Assembly: GCF_013393325.1 (NCBI RefSeq)
Contig: NZ_QJRC01000088.1
Span: forward strand, 145,215 to 209,214
From: Pseudomonas hunanensis
GTDB taxonomy: Bacteria > Pseudomonadota > Gammaproteobacteria > Pseudomonadales > Pseudomonadaceae
Reading direction: 5' to 3'
Length of the DNA stretch: 64,000 nucleotides
Positions 1 to 7,291 of the stretch are shown here, in pieces. The stretch's first letter is position 1; every line of letters begins with the position of its first letter. The translations under genes were made by a program, and so were the position numbers. Below the pieces are notes generated by a model, which saw nothing but the letters and a program-made list of their open reading frames with translations, searched no databases and was not told the origin of the DNA.

Positions 1-1
1 C

Positions 2-406
2 GCCATTACCCCGGCTGCAGGCACCGTGGGCCCGATGGGCGCTCTGGTGATTGGCCTGGCGTCGGGTGTGATCTGCTACTTCTGCGCCACCACCCTCAAG
101 CGCAAGCTGGGCTATGACGACTCGCTGGACGCTTTCGGCGTGCACGGAATCGGCGGCATCATCGGTGCCATCCTCACCGGCGTGTTCGCAGCCCCTGCAC
201 TGGGCGGCTTCGGTACCGTCACCGACATCGGCATGCAGGTCTGGATCCAGGCCAAGGGCGTGATCTTCACCGTGGTGTACACCGCCATCGTCACCTACGT
301 GATCCTCAAGGTGCTGGATGTGGTGATGGGCCTGCGGGTCAACGAAGAAGAAGAGTCGGTCGGCCTCGACCTGGCTCAGCACAACGAACGCGGCTACAAC
401 CTGTAA
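2..406 (+). CDS. amtB: Ammonium channel AmtB, C-terminal part (5' end outside window)
   Basis: Only the last 134 codons are present; the frame is open back to the window edge. Amt proteins are trimeric inner-membrane channels that conduct ammonium/ammonia. The visible part has the GPMGALVIG helix, the DAFGVHG stretch carrying the second histidine of the pore twin-His pair, a further membrane segment around ILKVLDVVMG, and a cytoplasmic tail ending HNERGYNL, the part that contacts the PII protein GlnK in the family. The preceding gene is expected to be glnK, but it is not in view. A hairpin terminator follows 20 bases after the stop. Confidence 0.95.
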   Translation, partial: AITPAAGTVGPMGALVIGLASGVICYFCATTLKRKLGYDDSLDAFGVHGIGGIIGAILTGVFAAPALGGFGTVTDIGMQVWIQAKGVIFTVVYTAIVTYVILKVLDVVMGLRVNEEEESVGLDLAQHNERGYNL

Positions 407-426
407 CTGCGACGCGGTAAAAATTT

Positions 427-450
427 GCCCGGCTTGCCGGGCATTTTTTT
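427..450 (+). terminator. Rho-independent terminator of amtB
   Basis: A 6-bp GC stem (gcccgg / ccgggc) with a 4-base loop is followed by a run of seven T. It lies 20 bases after the amtB stop and separates it from the sutA promoter region. Confidence 0.88.
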
Positions 451-545
451 GTCAGATTTTCAGCATTTCGCGCTCGGCAAACGGTTTATTCGACACGTTC
501 GCGACGTAGGTAAAAAACTTACAAGTCGTAGGGCGTTTATGGAGC

Positions 546-573
546 TTTGCTTTTTCCACGGGCGCGCTAGAAT
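546..573 (+). promoter_or_regulatory. Candidate sigma-70 promoter for sutA leader
   Basis: TTTGCT and TAGAAT are separated by 16 bases. This would start transcription near 580 and leave a leader of about 255 nt before sutA. It is the best -10 match in the 430-base gap; no experimental start is known to me. Confidence 0.4.
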
Positions 574-580
574 GCGCGCC

Positions 581-835
581 GAAGGGTGTTTGACGTGTAG
601 TCCACACACTTCGCCAGCCTTTGCTAGGCTTGCCAATAGCGTGTGGCCAGCAGGGGTTAATGGATTTGTCAGGTCCTGCCAGGAGCAGGGCCTGCTGGGT
701 GCCGCCTCCCATCAGGAGTGCCGACCCAAGGGCAGTGGCCTAACCCACGGCCAGTTGAATTTTCACTGGTGGTTGCCGGTCTACGGCTGCACTGGTCTAT
801 AACTAACCTGCTTTTCGCAAGTCATGAGGTAGAAC
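581..835 (+). promoter_or_regulatory. Long structured 5' leader of sutA (or an embedded small RNA)
   Basis: The gap 407-835 holds no convincing protein gene. After the candidate promoter, several complementary stretches can fold: ccacac 602-607 with gtgtgg 641-646, enclosing a small agcct/aggct hairpin at 616-630; ccagcagg 647-654 with cctgctgg 691-698; and ggtcctgc 672-679 with gcagggcc 685-692. The last two share bases 691-692, so they are partly mutually exclusive. The sutA ribosome site gaggt lies at 826-830. I infer post-transcriptional control but recognise no named riboswitch. Confidence 0.45.
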
Positions 836-1165
836 ATGAGCGACGACGATCTGGAAAATGATGACCTCGAAGTAGGCGACGAAGACGAGGCTGATGAAGG
901 CCTCGAAGCGGCGGCTGACGACGGCGCCGAAGATGCTGGCGATGACGACAGCAGCCCGGCACCCGCTGCCAAGGGCAAATCCAAGGCGGCGGTCTCGGTA
1001 GACGAGATGCCGAGCATGGAAGCCAAGCAGAAAGAGCGTGATGCCCTGGCCAAGGCGATGGAAGAGTTCCTTTCGCGCGGTGGCAAGGTGCAGGAAGTCG
1101 AGGCCAACGTGGTCGCCGACCCGCCCAAGAAGCCGGACAACAAGTACGGCAGCCGCCCTATCTGA
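836..1165 (+). CDS. sutA: SutA-type RNA polymerase-binding regulator
   Basis: A 109-residue protein with a very acidic, low-complexity first half (runs of D/E, then Ala/Pro/Lys) and a conserved second half with MEEFLSRGGKVQE and NVVADPPKKPD, ending SRPI. This matches the P. aeruginosa SutA protein, a small, largely disordered factor that binds RNA polymerase and promotes rRNA and other expression during slow growth. No enzyme domain is visible. The start is supported by gaggt at 826-830. It is transcribed alone: a long leader lies upstream and a hairpin terminator follows at 1184. The assignment is from memory of the family's C-terminal motif. Confidence 0.85.
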   Translation: MSDDDLENDDLEVGDEDEADEGLEAAADDGAEDAGDDDSSPAPAAKGKSKAAVSVDEMPSMEAKQKERDALAKAMEEFLSRGGKVQEVEANVVADPPKKPDNKYGSRPI

Positions 1166-1183
1166 GTGGCTGATCGCAAAAAA

Positions 1184-1208
1184 GCCCGCCGTCGCTGCGG
1201 GCTTTTTT
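1184..1208 (+). terminator. Terminator of sutA, possibly bidirectional
   Basis: Stem gcccgc / gcgggc with a 7-base loop, followed by six T and preceded by six A. It can therefore stop sutA and also the convergent minus-strand operon ending at 1250. Confidence 0.85.
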
Positions 1209-1249
1209 GTGCCTGTTGTTCAGAACAGGTTGCTGTGCAGGCCGGGCCT

Positions 1250-1945
1250 TCAACGCCAGCGCGAAAGGATGTCGGGCAGCTGCGACAGGCGCTGGATCTC
1301 GGCATCCGGTGCCTGTTCGCCCGCCCATGCCTTACCCTGTGGGTTGAACCATACCGCACGCAGACCGGCGCGCTGGGCGCCAGCGATGTCATCGCCGGGG
1401 TGATCGCCAATGTGCACCGCCGCGCTGGCTTCCGATTCTCCACGGCGTAGGGCTTCCAGAAACGGCGCCGGGTCCGGCTTGCCGATACCGAGGTCCTCAG
1501 CGCACAGGGCAAAGCGGAAGTAGTCCGCCAGCCCCAGCCGGCTCACATCGGCGTTGCCGTTGGTGACCACGCCCAGGGTGTAGTGGTGGCGCAGAATCTC
1601 CAGCACCGGTTGCACTTCGGGGAAGATCTCCACCTGATGGCGGGCATGCAGGAATACTTCGAAACCTTCGTTGGCCAGTTCCTGCGCATGTTTCTCGCTG
1701 TAGCCGACCTCTTCCAAGGCATGGAACAGCACGCGCCGGCGCAGGGCGCTGATGCGGTGCTTGAGGCCGGGCTCGGCTTGTACCAGGCGCTCGCGGATGG
1801 CGAACAGGTGCTCCACCGGCACGCCGCCAAGGATCGGGGCGTTGGCTTCGAGCCAGTCGCGCAGCACGACTTCGGCAGTGGCAATCACTGGCGCGGTGTC
1901 CCACAGGGTATCGTCCAGGTCGAAGGTGATCAGCTTGATGCTCAT
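1250..1945 (-). CDS. yigB: HAD-superfamily phosphatase, YigB-like
   Basis: A 231-residue HAD hydrolase. The catalytic loop DLDDTLWDT places the nucleophile Asp9 and acid/base Asp11 at the N terminus. VVTNGN supplies the motif II Thr, GKPDP the motif III Lys, and [10 protein letters not shown] the metal-binding acidic pair. In E. coli the gene next to xerC in the same order (yigB) encodes a phosphatase active on FMN and similar phosphates; that substrate is inferred here from position and family. Its ATG overlaps the xerC stop as ATGA, so the two are probably translationally coupled. It is the last gene of the minus-strand lysA-dapF-xerC operon. Confidence 0.88.
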
Positions 1946-2841
1946 GAGTCATTGCCCTTGCTGCGTTTGGCCCGAGGGTGGGCGCTGTCATACACCGCGG
2001 CCAGGTGCTGGAAGTCCAGGTGGGTGTAGATCTGCGTGGTGCTGATGTCGGCATGGCCGAGCAGCTCTTGCACCGCACGCAGGTCCTGGGACGATTCCAG
2101 CACATGGCTGGCGAAGGAATGGCGAAGCATGTGCGGGTGCAGGTGCTGGCCCAGCTCGCGCTCACCGGCGGCCTTTACCCGCAGCCGGACGGCCTGGGGG
2201 CTGATGCGGTTGCCCTGGCGGGTAATGAACACCGCGCGGTCGCGCGGGTTGCCAATGCCGCGCAGGCGGTACCACGCCTGCAGCGCCTCGCGCGCCTTGC
2301 GGCCAACAGGCAGTACGCGGGCCTTGCCGCCCTTGCCCAGTACCTGTACCAGGCCGGCGGCGAGGTCGAGGTGATCGAGGTCGAGGTTGGTCAGCTCGGA
2401 CAGGCGCAGGCCCGACGAATAGAACAGCTCAAGGATCGCCTGGTCGCGTCGGGCGATGAAGTCGTCGTCGACGCCGCCATCGAGCAATTGCAGAGCGCGG
2501 TCGGTGTCCAGCACCTTGGGCAAGCGGCGCTCACCCTTGGGCGCGCTCAGGCCGGTGGCTGGGTCGTGCTGGCACAGGCCTTCGCGGTTGAGGTAGCGGT
2601 ACAGGCCGCGCACGGCCGACAGTAGCCGCGCCAGGCTGCGCGAAGACTGGCCATGGTGGTGCAGGCGGGCGATCAGCTGGCGCAGTTGCTGGATCTGCAG
2701 CGCCTGCCAGTCGGCAATCCCGTGTTCCTTGCAGTAGGCGATGACCTTGTCCAGGTCACGGCGGTAGCCCAGCAAGGTGTGCTCCGATACCTGGCGCTCG
2801 TTGCGCAGGTGTGCGCAATAAGCCTCCAGCTGGCGTTCCAT
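1942..2841 (-). CDS. xerC: Site-specific tyrosine recombinase XerC
   Basis: A 299-residue protein with an N-terminal SAM-like core-binding domain (about 1-90) and a C-terminal catalytic domain. The catalytic set is visible: Arg in SSGLRLSEL, HxxR in HMLRHSF, His in LLGHADI and the nucleophile Tyr272 in QIYTHL. XerC works with XerD at dif to resolve chromosome dimers at division. The length matches the family. Its start overlaps the DUF484 stop by one base (TGATG), and its stop overlaps the following HAD gene. The dapF-DUF484-xerC order is conserved in gammaproteobacteria. Confidence 0.96.
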
Positions 2842-3551
2842 CAGCGTACCGAGCGCAGGGTCTGGGTAACGCGTGGCACAACGCGGCCGAGTACTTCGGC
2901 GATGTAGCCGAGGAACAGGGTGCCGACGCTGCTCTTGTAGTGTTGCGGGTCGCGGCTGCCGATGGCCAGCACCCCATGCAGCCCCTGGTACTCAAGGGTG
3001 GCCACGGCACTGGAGCCTACTTCCCGGCGCTGTTCCTCGCCGAACAGGAAGGCCAGCTCGTGCTCGCGCAGGTTGCCGCTGACCGTCTTGCCGCCGCCCA
3101 GCAGGGCGCCGATGGCCTGCTGGGCCTCGGCGTTGCTGACCCAGCGCCCGACCGGCGCGACGTTGTCGCCGAACAGGATCAAGCTGACGAAGGGCACCTG
3201 GAACTCCTGGCGCAGGCTGTCTTCGACCGCCATGACCACGTCTTCCAGGCTGCCGGCATCCAGCAGGTCAAGGATCAGCCGGCGGGTCTTGTCGAACAGC
3301 CGGTCGTTGTCGCGGGCCACGTCCATCAGTTGCGACAGACGATGGCGCATTTCGATGTTGCGGTCACGCAGCAGCTTGAGCTGGCGCTCCACCAGCGACA
3401 CGCTGTCACCACGCTGGTGCGGGATGTGCTGTTCGATCAGCAGCTCGTCGTGCTCGGCGAAGAAGGTGGGGTGGGCGCGCAGGTAGGCGACCACCGCTTC
3501 GGCATCGAGTTCGGTGGACTGCTTGGGTACAACCTTGGGCTGATCGGTCAT
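2841..3551 (-). CDS. DUF484 (GAF-like) protein
   Basis: A 236-residue protein of the DUF484/YigA family. A helical start ([19 protein letters not shown]) leads into a predicted coiled coil ([19 protein letters not shown]), followed by a GAF-like alpha/beta domain with conserved patches around LAFLFGEEQ and GVLAIGSRD. The biochemical role is unknown. It always sits between dapF and xerC in this neighbourhood, suggesting a link to cell-wall or division functions. The short gap after dapF and the one-base overlap with xerC support co-transcription. Confidence 0.85.
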
Positions 3552-3564
3552 GGCGGTTACTCGC

Positions 3565-4395
3565 TTAGAGACGAACCTGTCCTTCGTAGACGCGTACGGC
3601 CGGGCCGGTCATCAGTACGGGCTTGCCGGGGCCGGCCCATTCGATGTGCAGGCGCCCGCCGGGCAGGTCGAGGGACACCGGAGAGTCCATCCAGCCCTGA
3701 CTGATGGCTGCCACGGCTGCGGCGCAGGCGCCGGTGCCGCAGGCCTGGGTTTCGCCCGCGCCGCGTTCCCACACGCGCAGGTTGGCGCGGTGGCGGTCGA
3801 TGACCTGGATGAAGCCGGCATTCACCCGCTGCGGGAAGCGTGGGTGGTTTTCGATCTTCGGGCCCAGCTCATGCACGGGGGCAGTACGCACGTCGTCGAC
3901 ACGCAGCACGGCGTGCGGGTTACCCATGGACACGGCGGCAATCGAATGCAGCTGGCCGTCGACTTCCAGTGGGTAGCTCAGCGCCTGTGCGTCGGCGACG
4001 AAGGGGATTTCGGCAGGGATGAAGCGCGGCGGGCCCATGTCGACACTCACCTGGCCGTCGTTCTGCACGTCCAGCACGATGATGCCGCTCTTGGTTTCCA
4101 CACGAATGCGCTTTTTCGCAGTCAGGCGCTTGTCCAGCACGAAGCGGGCGAAACAACGGGCACCGTTGCCACATTGCTCGACCTCGGAGCCGTCGGCATT
4201 GAAGATGCGGTAGCGGAAGTCCACTTCCGGGTTGTTCGGCGCCTCGACGATCAGCAATTGGTCGAAGCCGATGCCGGTATGGCGATCACCCCATTGCTTG
4301 GCGTGCTTGGGCTGGATATGCGCGTGCTGGCTGACCAGGTCGAGGACCATGAAGTCATTGCCCAGCCCATGCATCTTGGTAAAACGCAGCAGCAT
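3565..4395 (-). CDS. dapF: Diaminopimelate epimerase
   Basis: Interconverts LL- and meso-diaminopimelate, the penultimate step to lysine and the supply of the peptidoglycan cross-link residue. The product is 276 residues, standard for the family. The two catalytic cysteines are Cys75 in EQCGNGAR and Cys219 in TQACGTGA; the N-terminal MHGLGNDF motif is also typical. The frame is open further upstream inside lysA, but the start at 4395 gives the conserved N terminus and follows the lysA stop by four bases. It belongs to the lptM-lysA-dapF-DUF484-xerC-yigB operon. Confidence 0.97.
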   Translation of the reverse strand: MLLRFTKMHGLGNDFMVLDLVSQHAHIQPKHAKQWGDRHTGIGFDQLLIVEAPNNPEVDFRYRIFNADGSEVEQCGNGARCFARFVLDKRLTAKKRIRVETKSGIIVLDVQNDGQVSVDMGPPRFIPAEIPFVADAQALSYPLEVDGQLHSIAAVSMGNPHAVLRVDDVRTAPVHELGPKIENHPRFPQRVNAGFIQVIDRHRANLRVWERGAGETQACGTGACAAAVAAISQGWMDSPVSLDLPGGRLHIEWAGPGKPVLMTGPAVRVYEGQVRL

Positions 4396-4399
4396 GGGC

Positions 4400-5647
4400 T
4401 TACTCCGGCAGCAGGCTTTCGCCAGCGTACAGTTCGGCGATGGTCTCGCGGCGGCGTACTTCGAACGCCTGGTCGCCGTCGACCAGGATTTCAGCGCAAC
4501 GGCCACGGGTGTTGTAGTTGGAACTCATGACAAAACCATAGGCGCCCGCAGAGGCTACGGCCAGCAAGTCACCTTCGGCCAGGTTCAGCACGCGGTCCTT
4601 GCCAAGGAAGTCGCCGGTCTCGCAGATAGGGCCGACCAGGTCGTAGGCACGGCCTTCGCCCGCACGAGGCTTGACTGCGCTGACACCCATCCAGGCTTGA
4701 TACAGGGCCGGCCGAATCAGGTCGTTCATCGCCGCATCGATGATGGCGAAGTCCTTGTGTTCGGTGTGCTTGAGGTATTCCACACGGGTCAGCAGCACGC
4801 CAGCGTTGGCCACGATGTAGCGGCCCGGCTCGAACACCAGGGCCAGGTCGCGCTCGCCCACGCGCTCGCGGATGGCTTTGATGTAGTCGGCCACCAGCGG
4901 CGGCTGTTCGTCGCGGTAGCGAACGCCAACACCGCCGCCCAAGTCCAGGTGGCGCAGGTGGATACCGCATTCGGCCAGGCGGTCGACCAGTACCAGCAGG
5001 CGGTCGAGTGCGTCGAGGAACGGCTCCACGGTGGTCAGCTGCGAGCCAATGTGGCAGTCGACACCGACCACTTCCAGGTTCGGCAGCTGCGCGGCACGCA
5101 CGTAGATGGCCTCGGCGTCGGCGATGGCGATGCCGAACTTGTTTTCTTTGAGGCCTGTGGAGATGTAAGGGTGGGTACCGGCATCGACGTCCGGGTTGAC
5201 GCGCAGCGACACCGGGGCAACCTTGCCCATTTCAGCGGCCACTACTTGCAGGCGCTCCAGTTCGTCGGTGGATTCGACGTTGAAGCAGTGCACGCCAACT
5301 TCCAGGGCGCGGCGCATGTCTTCACGGGTTTTACCGACGCCGGAGAAGACCACGCGGTCTGCGCGCCCGCCAGCGGCCAGCACGCGCTCCAGCTCACCGC
5401 CGGAGACAATGTCGAAACCTGCGCCCAGGCGCGCCAGTACATTCAGTACGCCCAGGTTGGAGTTGGCCTTTACCGCGAAGCACACCAAGTGTTCAGTGCC
5501 TTGCAGGGCATCGGCGTAGCTACGGTACTGGGCCTCGATGTGGGCGCGCGAATACACGTAGGTGGGGGTGCCGTAGCGCTCGGCGATGGCCGACAGGGCC
5601 ACGCCTTCCGCGAACAGCTCACCGTCGCGGTAGTTGAAAGCGTTCAT
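4400..5647 (-). CDS. lysA: Diaminopimelate decarboxylase
   Basis: A PLP enzyme that decarboxylates meso-diaminopimelate to L-lysine. The 415-residue product has the PLP lysine in CFAVKANSN (Lys60), the GGGVG phosphate-binding loop, the EPGRY motif and the [10 protein letters not shown] motif with the active-site Cys contributed by the partner subunit. Fold III alanine-racemase-type barrel plus C-terminal beta domain. It directly follows the lptM gene (9-base gap) and precedes dapF, so both late lysine-pathway enzymes are made together. Confidence 0.97.
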   Translation of the reverse strand: MNAFNYRDGELFAEGVALSAIAERYGTPTYVYSRAHIEAQYRSYADALQGTEHLVCFAVKANSNLGVLNVLARLGAGFDIVSGGELERVLAAGGRADRVVFSGVGKTREDMRRALEVGVHCFNVESTDELERLQVVAAEMGKVAPVSLRVNPDVDAGTHPYISTGLKENKFGIAIADAEAIYVRAAQLPNLEVVGVDCHIGSQLTTVEPFLDALDRLLVLVDRLAECGIHLRHLDLGGGVGVRYRDEQPPLVADYIKAIRERVGERDLALVFEPGRYIVANAGVLLTRVEYLKHTEHKDFAIIDAAMNDLIRPALYQAWMGVSAVKPRAGEGRAYDLVGPICETGDFLGKDRVLNLAEGDLLAVASAGAYGFVMSSNYNTRGRCAEILVDGDQAFEVRRRETIAELYAGESLLPE

Positions 5648-5656
5648 CTGGTTTCC

Positions 5657-5869
5657 TTACTGCGCTGGCGACTGCTCGGGCTCGGGCTGCAGTTCGGGCT
5701 GCTGCTCTTGTACCGGGGCCGGCTTGGCTTTGGGCTGGTGCTGGTGCGCCTTGTGCGCTTTGCCGTTATCGCCGTCTTCAGGCAGATACAACGGGCCTTT
5801 CTGGCCGCAGGCAGAAACGAGGCAGGCAACAGCGACCAGCGCCGCGAAGGAGGAAATCAGGCGCTTCAT
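5657..5869 (-). CDS. lptM: LptM-type small lipoprotein (formerly YifL)
   Basis: A 70-residue precursor with Lys-Arg, a hydrophobic signal stretch and a lipobox LVSAC; processing would leave a lipidated Cys21 followed by GQKGPLYLP, the conserved LptM signature. The rest is a Pro/Gln/Glu-rich tail of low complexity. In E. coli LptM (YifL) helps oxidative maturation of the LptD/LptE lipopolysaccharide translocon. It is the first gene of the minus-strand lysA operon, as in many gammaproteobacteria. Confidence 0.88.
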   Translation of the reverse strand: MKRLISSFAALVAVACLVSACGQKGPLYLPEDGDNGKAHKAHQHQPKAKPAPVQEQQPELQPEPEQSPAQ

Positions 5870-6059
5870 GGGTGAAATCCTTAGAAAAATGCAGTATTGC
5901 GCCCGAGTATACCGAGCGACCGGCGGCTTGCCTATGCAAGGACCGGTCCGCCGGGCGGGCTATTCTTACCCCCTTCAGTGGCTAATCTTTGCATTCGGCG
6001 GCAAGCGCCCGTATCTTGCCCGGCTTGCCTGTAACGCAGCCAATTTCGAGGTTCCTGCA

Positions 6060-6392
6060 ATGAGTTTGAGTGAAGCGCGTTTCCATGATCTGGTCGACGC
6101 GACCCAACAGGCCCTGGAAGACCTGTTCGACGAGAGCGGCATGGACCTGGACATGGAGAACTCCGCCGGCGTCCTTACCGTCAAGTTCGAGGGCGGCGCC
6201 CAACTGATCTTCAGCCGCCAGGAGCCGCTGCGCCAGCTGTGGCTGGCCGACCGTTCCGGTGGTTTCCACTTCGACTACGACGAAGAGAGCAAGAAGTGGG
6301 TGTGCGAAAAGAGCGAAGAACTGCTGGGCGAAATGCTCGAGCGCATCGTCTGGGAGCGGGCCGGCGAGAAGCTGGACTTCGACGAGATCTGA
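6060..6392 (+). CDS. cyaY: Frataxin homologue CyaY
   Basis: A 110-residue frataxin, which binds iron and modulates Fe-S cluster assembly on IscS. Seen: an acidic first helix (FHDLVDATQQALEDLFDESGMDLDME), then the beta sheet with the conserved QLWLADRSGGFHF and a C-terminal helix. The start at 6060 gives the standard frataxin length; the open frame upstream is not coding. It diverges from lptM, the arrangement also found in E. coli. Confidence 0.95.
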   Translation: MSLSEARFHDLVDATQQALEDLFDESGMDLDMENSAGVLTVKFEGGAQLIFSRQEPLRQLWLADRSGGFHFDYDEESKKWVCEKSEELLGEMLERIVWERAGEKLDFDEI

Positions 6393-6393
6393 C

Positions 6394-6618
6394 ATGAGCA
6401 GCGCCCAGGCTCGGCCGCCCAAGCCGCTTTACAGCAACGTCAGCCCCGCCGTGCCATCGCCGTGCATCAGCGTATGCCGGTTGGACGAACAGCGGGTGTG
6501 CACAGGTTGCCACCGGCATGTCGAGCACATCCGCGAATGGCGCTCGGCTGACGACGAACGGCGTCGGCAGATCTGCCGCGAGGCCCAGGCCTTGCGCGAT
6601 CAGGCTAAGGCACACTGA
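6394..6618 (+). CDS. DUF1289 small Cys-rich protein
   Basis: A 74-residue protein with the DUF1289 signature: SPCISVCRLD followed by RVCTGCHRHVEHIREW. The four cysteines probably bind a metal ion. The start lies one base after the cyaY stop, so the two are co-transcribed and likely coupled. Function unknown; a link with iron handling is suggested only by the cyaY neighbour. A strong terminator follows at 6693. Confidence 0.85.
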   Translation: MSSAQARPPKPLYSNVSPAVPSPCISVCRLDEQRVCTGCHRHVEHIREWRSADDERRRQICREAQALRDQAKAH

Positions 6619-6692
6619 GCGCAGGGGCTTGAGTATTTACCCGGCTGTGGTAGTGTCGGGTTCTGCGTCGGTGACGCCAAAGCCTTCTCAAA

Positions 6693-6714
6693 CCCCGCCC
6701 TTGGGCGGGGTTTT
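6693..6714 (+). terminator. Rho-independent terminator after cyaY-DUF1289
   Basis: An 8-bp perfect GC stem (ccccgccc / gggcgggg) with a 2-base loop, flanked by A and by TTTTG. It separates the cyaY operon from rnk. Confidence 0.85.
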
Positions 6715-6764
6715 GCTTTATTTGCACATTGAAAACTGCCTGTTCAAAGGAGTCTGACTGGATC

Positions 6765-7175
6765 ATGAGCACCAAGCCTTCCCTCATCCTCACCCGATTG
6801 GACGTACAACGTCTGGAGCGTCTGATCGACAGCCTCGACGAGAGTACGCCGGGTGTGCTCGCCTTGCAGGACGAGCTGGACCGCGCCGGGCAGGTGGTCG
6901 GTCACGAGGAAGTGCCAGCGGGCGTGGTGACCATGAACTCGCGCGTGCACTGCCGTGAGGAAGCCAGCGGCAAGGATTACCACCTGACGTTGGTTTACCC
7001 GAAGGATGCCGGGCCGGAAGGCAAGGTTTCGATCCTGGCGCCCATTGGCTGCGCCTTGCTGGGGTTGTCGGTGGGCGAGCAGATCGACTGGCCGGCACCG
7101 GGTGGCAAGACCCTCAAGCTGAAGCTGCTGGAAGTGGAATACCAACCGGAAGCGGCGGGCGATTTCGACCTGTAA
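6765..7175 (+). CDS. rnk: Nucleoside diphosphate kinase regulator Rnk
   Basis: A 136-residue protein of the Rnk family: a short N-terminal coiled coil (RLDVQRLERLIDSL) followed by a GreA/GreB C-terminal-like domain (HLTLVYPKDAGPEGKVSILAPIGCALLGLSVGEQIDW). Family members bind RNA polymerase and affect nucleotide kinase and alginate/polyphosphate metabolism in P. aeruginosa. The ATG at 6765 was chosen because it gives the family length; aaggag at 6747-6752 is rather far upstream. Transcribed alone between a terminator and a REP pair. Confidence 0.92.
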   Translation: MSTKPSLILTRLDVQRLERLIDSLDESTPGVLALQDELDRAGQVVGHEEVPAGVVTMNSRVHCREEASGKDYHLTLVYPKDAGPEGKVSILAPIGCALLGLSVGEQIDWPAPGGKTLKLKLLEVEYQPEAAGDFDL

Positions 7176-7200
7176 GGGCCAAGGGGGCCGCTTTGCGGCC

Positions 7201-7268
7201 CATCGCGACACAAGGCCGCTCCTACAAGGAATCGCATTCCCCTGTAGGAGCGGCCTTGTGTCGCGATG
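7201..7268. repeat. Paired inverted REP element (tcgcgacacaaggccgctcc type)
   Basis: Two 26-base arms, 7201-7226 and 7243-7268, form a perfect inverted repeat around a 16-base spacer. The same arms recur at 36660/36719 and 47459/47552. It lies between the convergent genes rnk and cyaA, where it can also act as a transcription terminator. Confidence 0.88.
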
Positions 7269-7291
7269 GGGTGCAAAGCACCCCCGGCAAT

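Noticed and set aside
425..802. A 125-codon frame between amtB and sutA
   Set aside because: It begins inside the amtB terminator and overlaps the structured leader; no protein family is suggested.
4232..5875. A 547-codon plus-strand open frame across lysA and dapF
   Set aside because: It is antisense to two recognisable enzymes and has no family features of its own.
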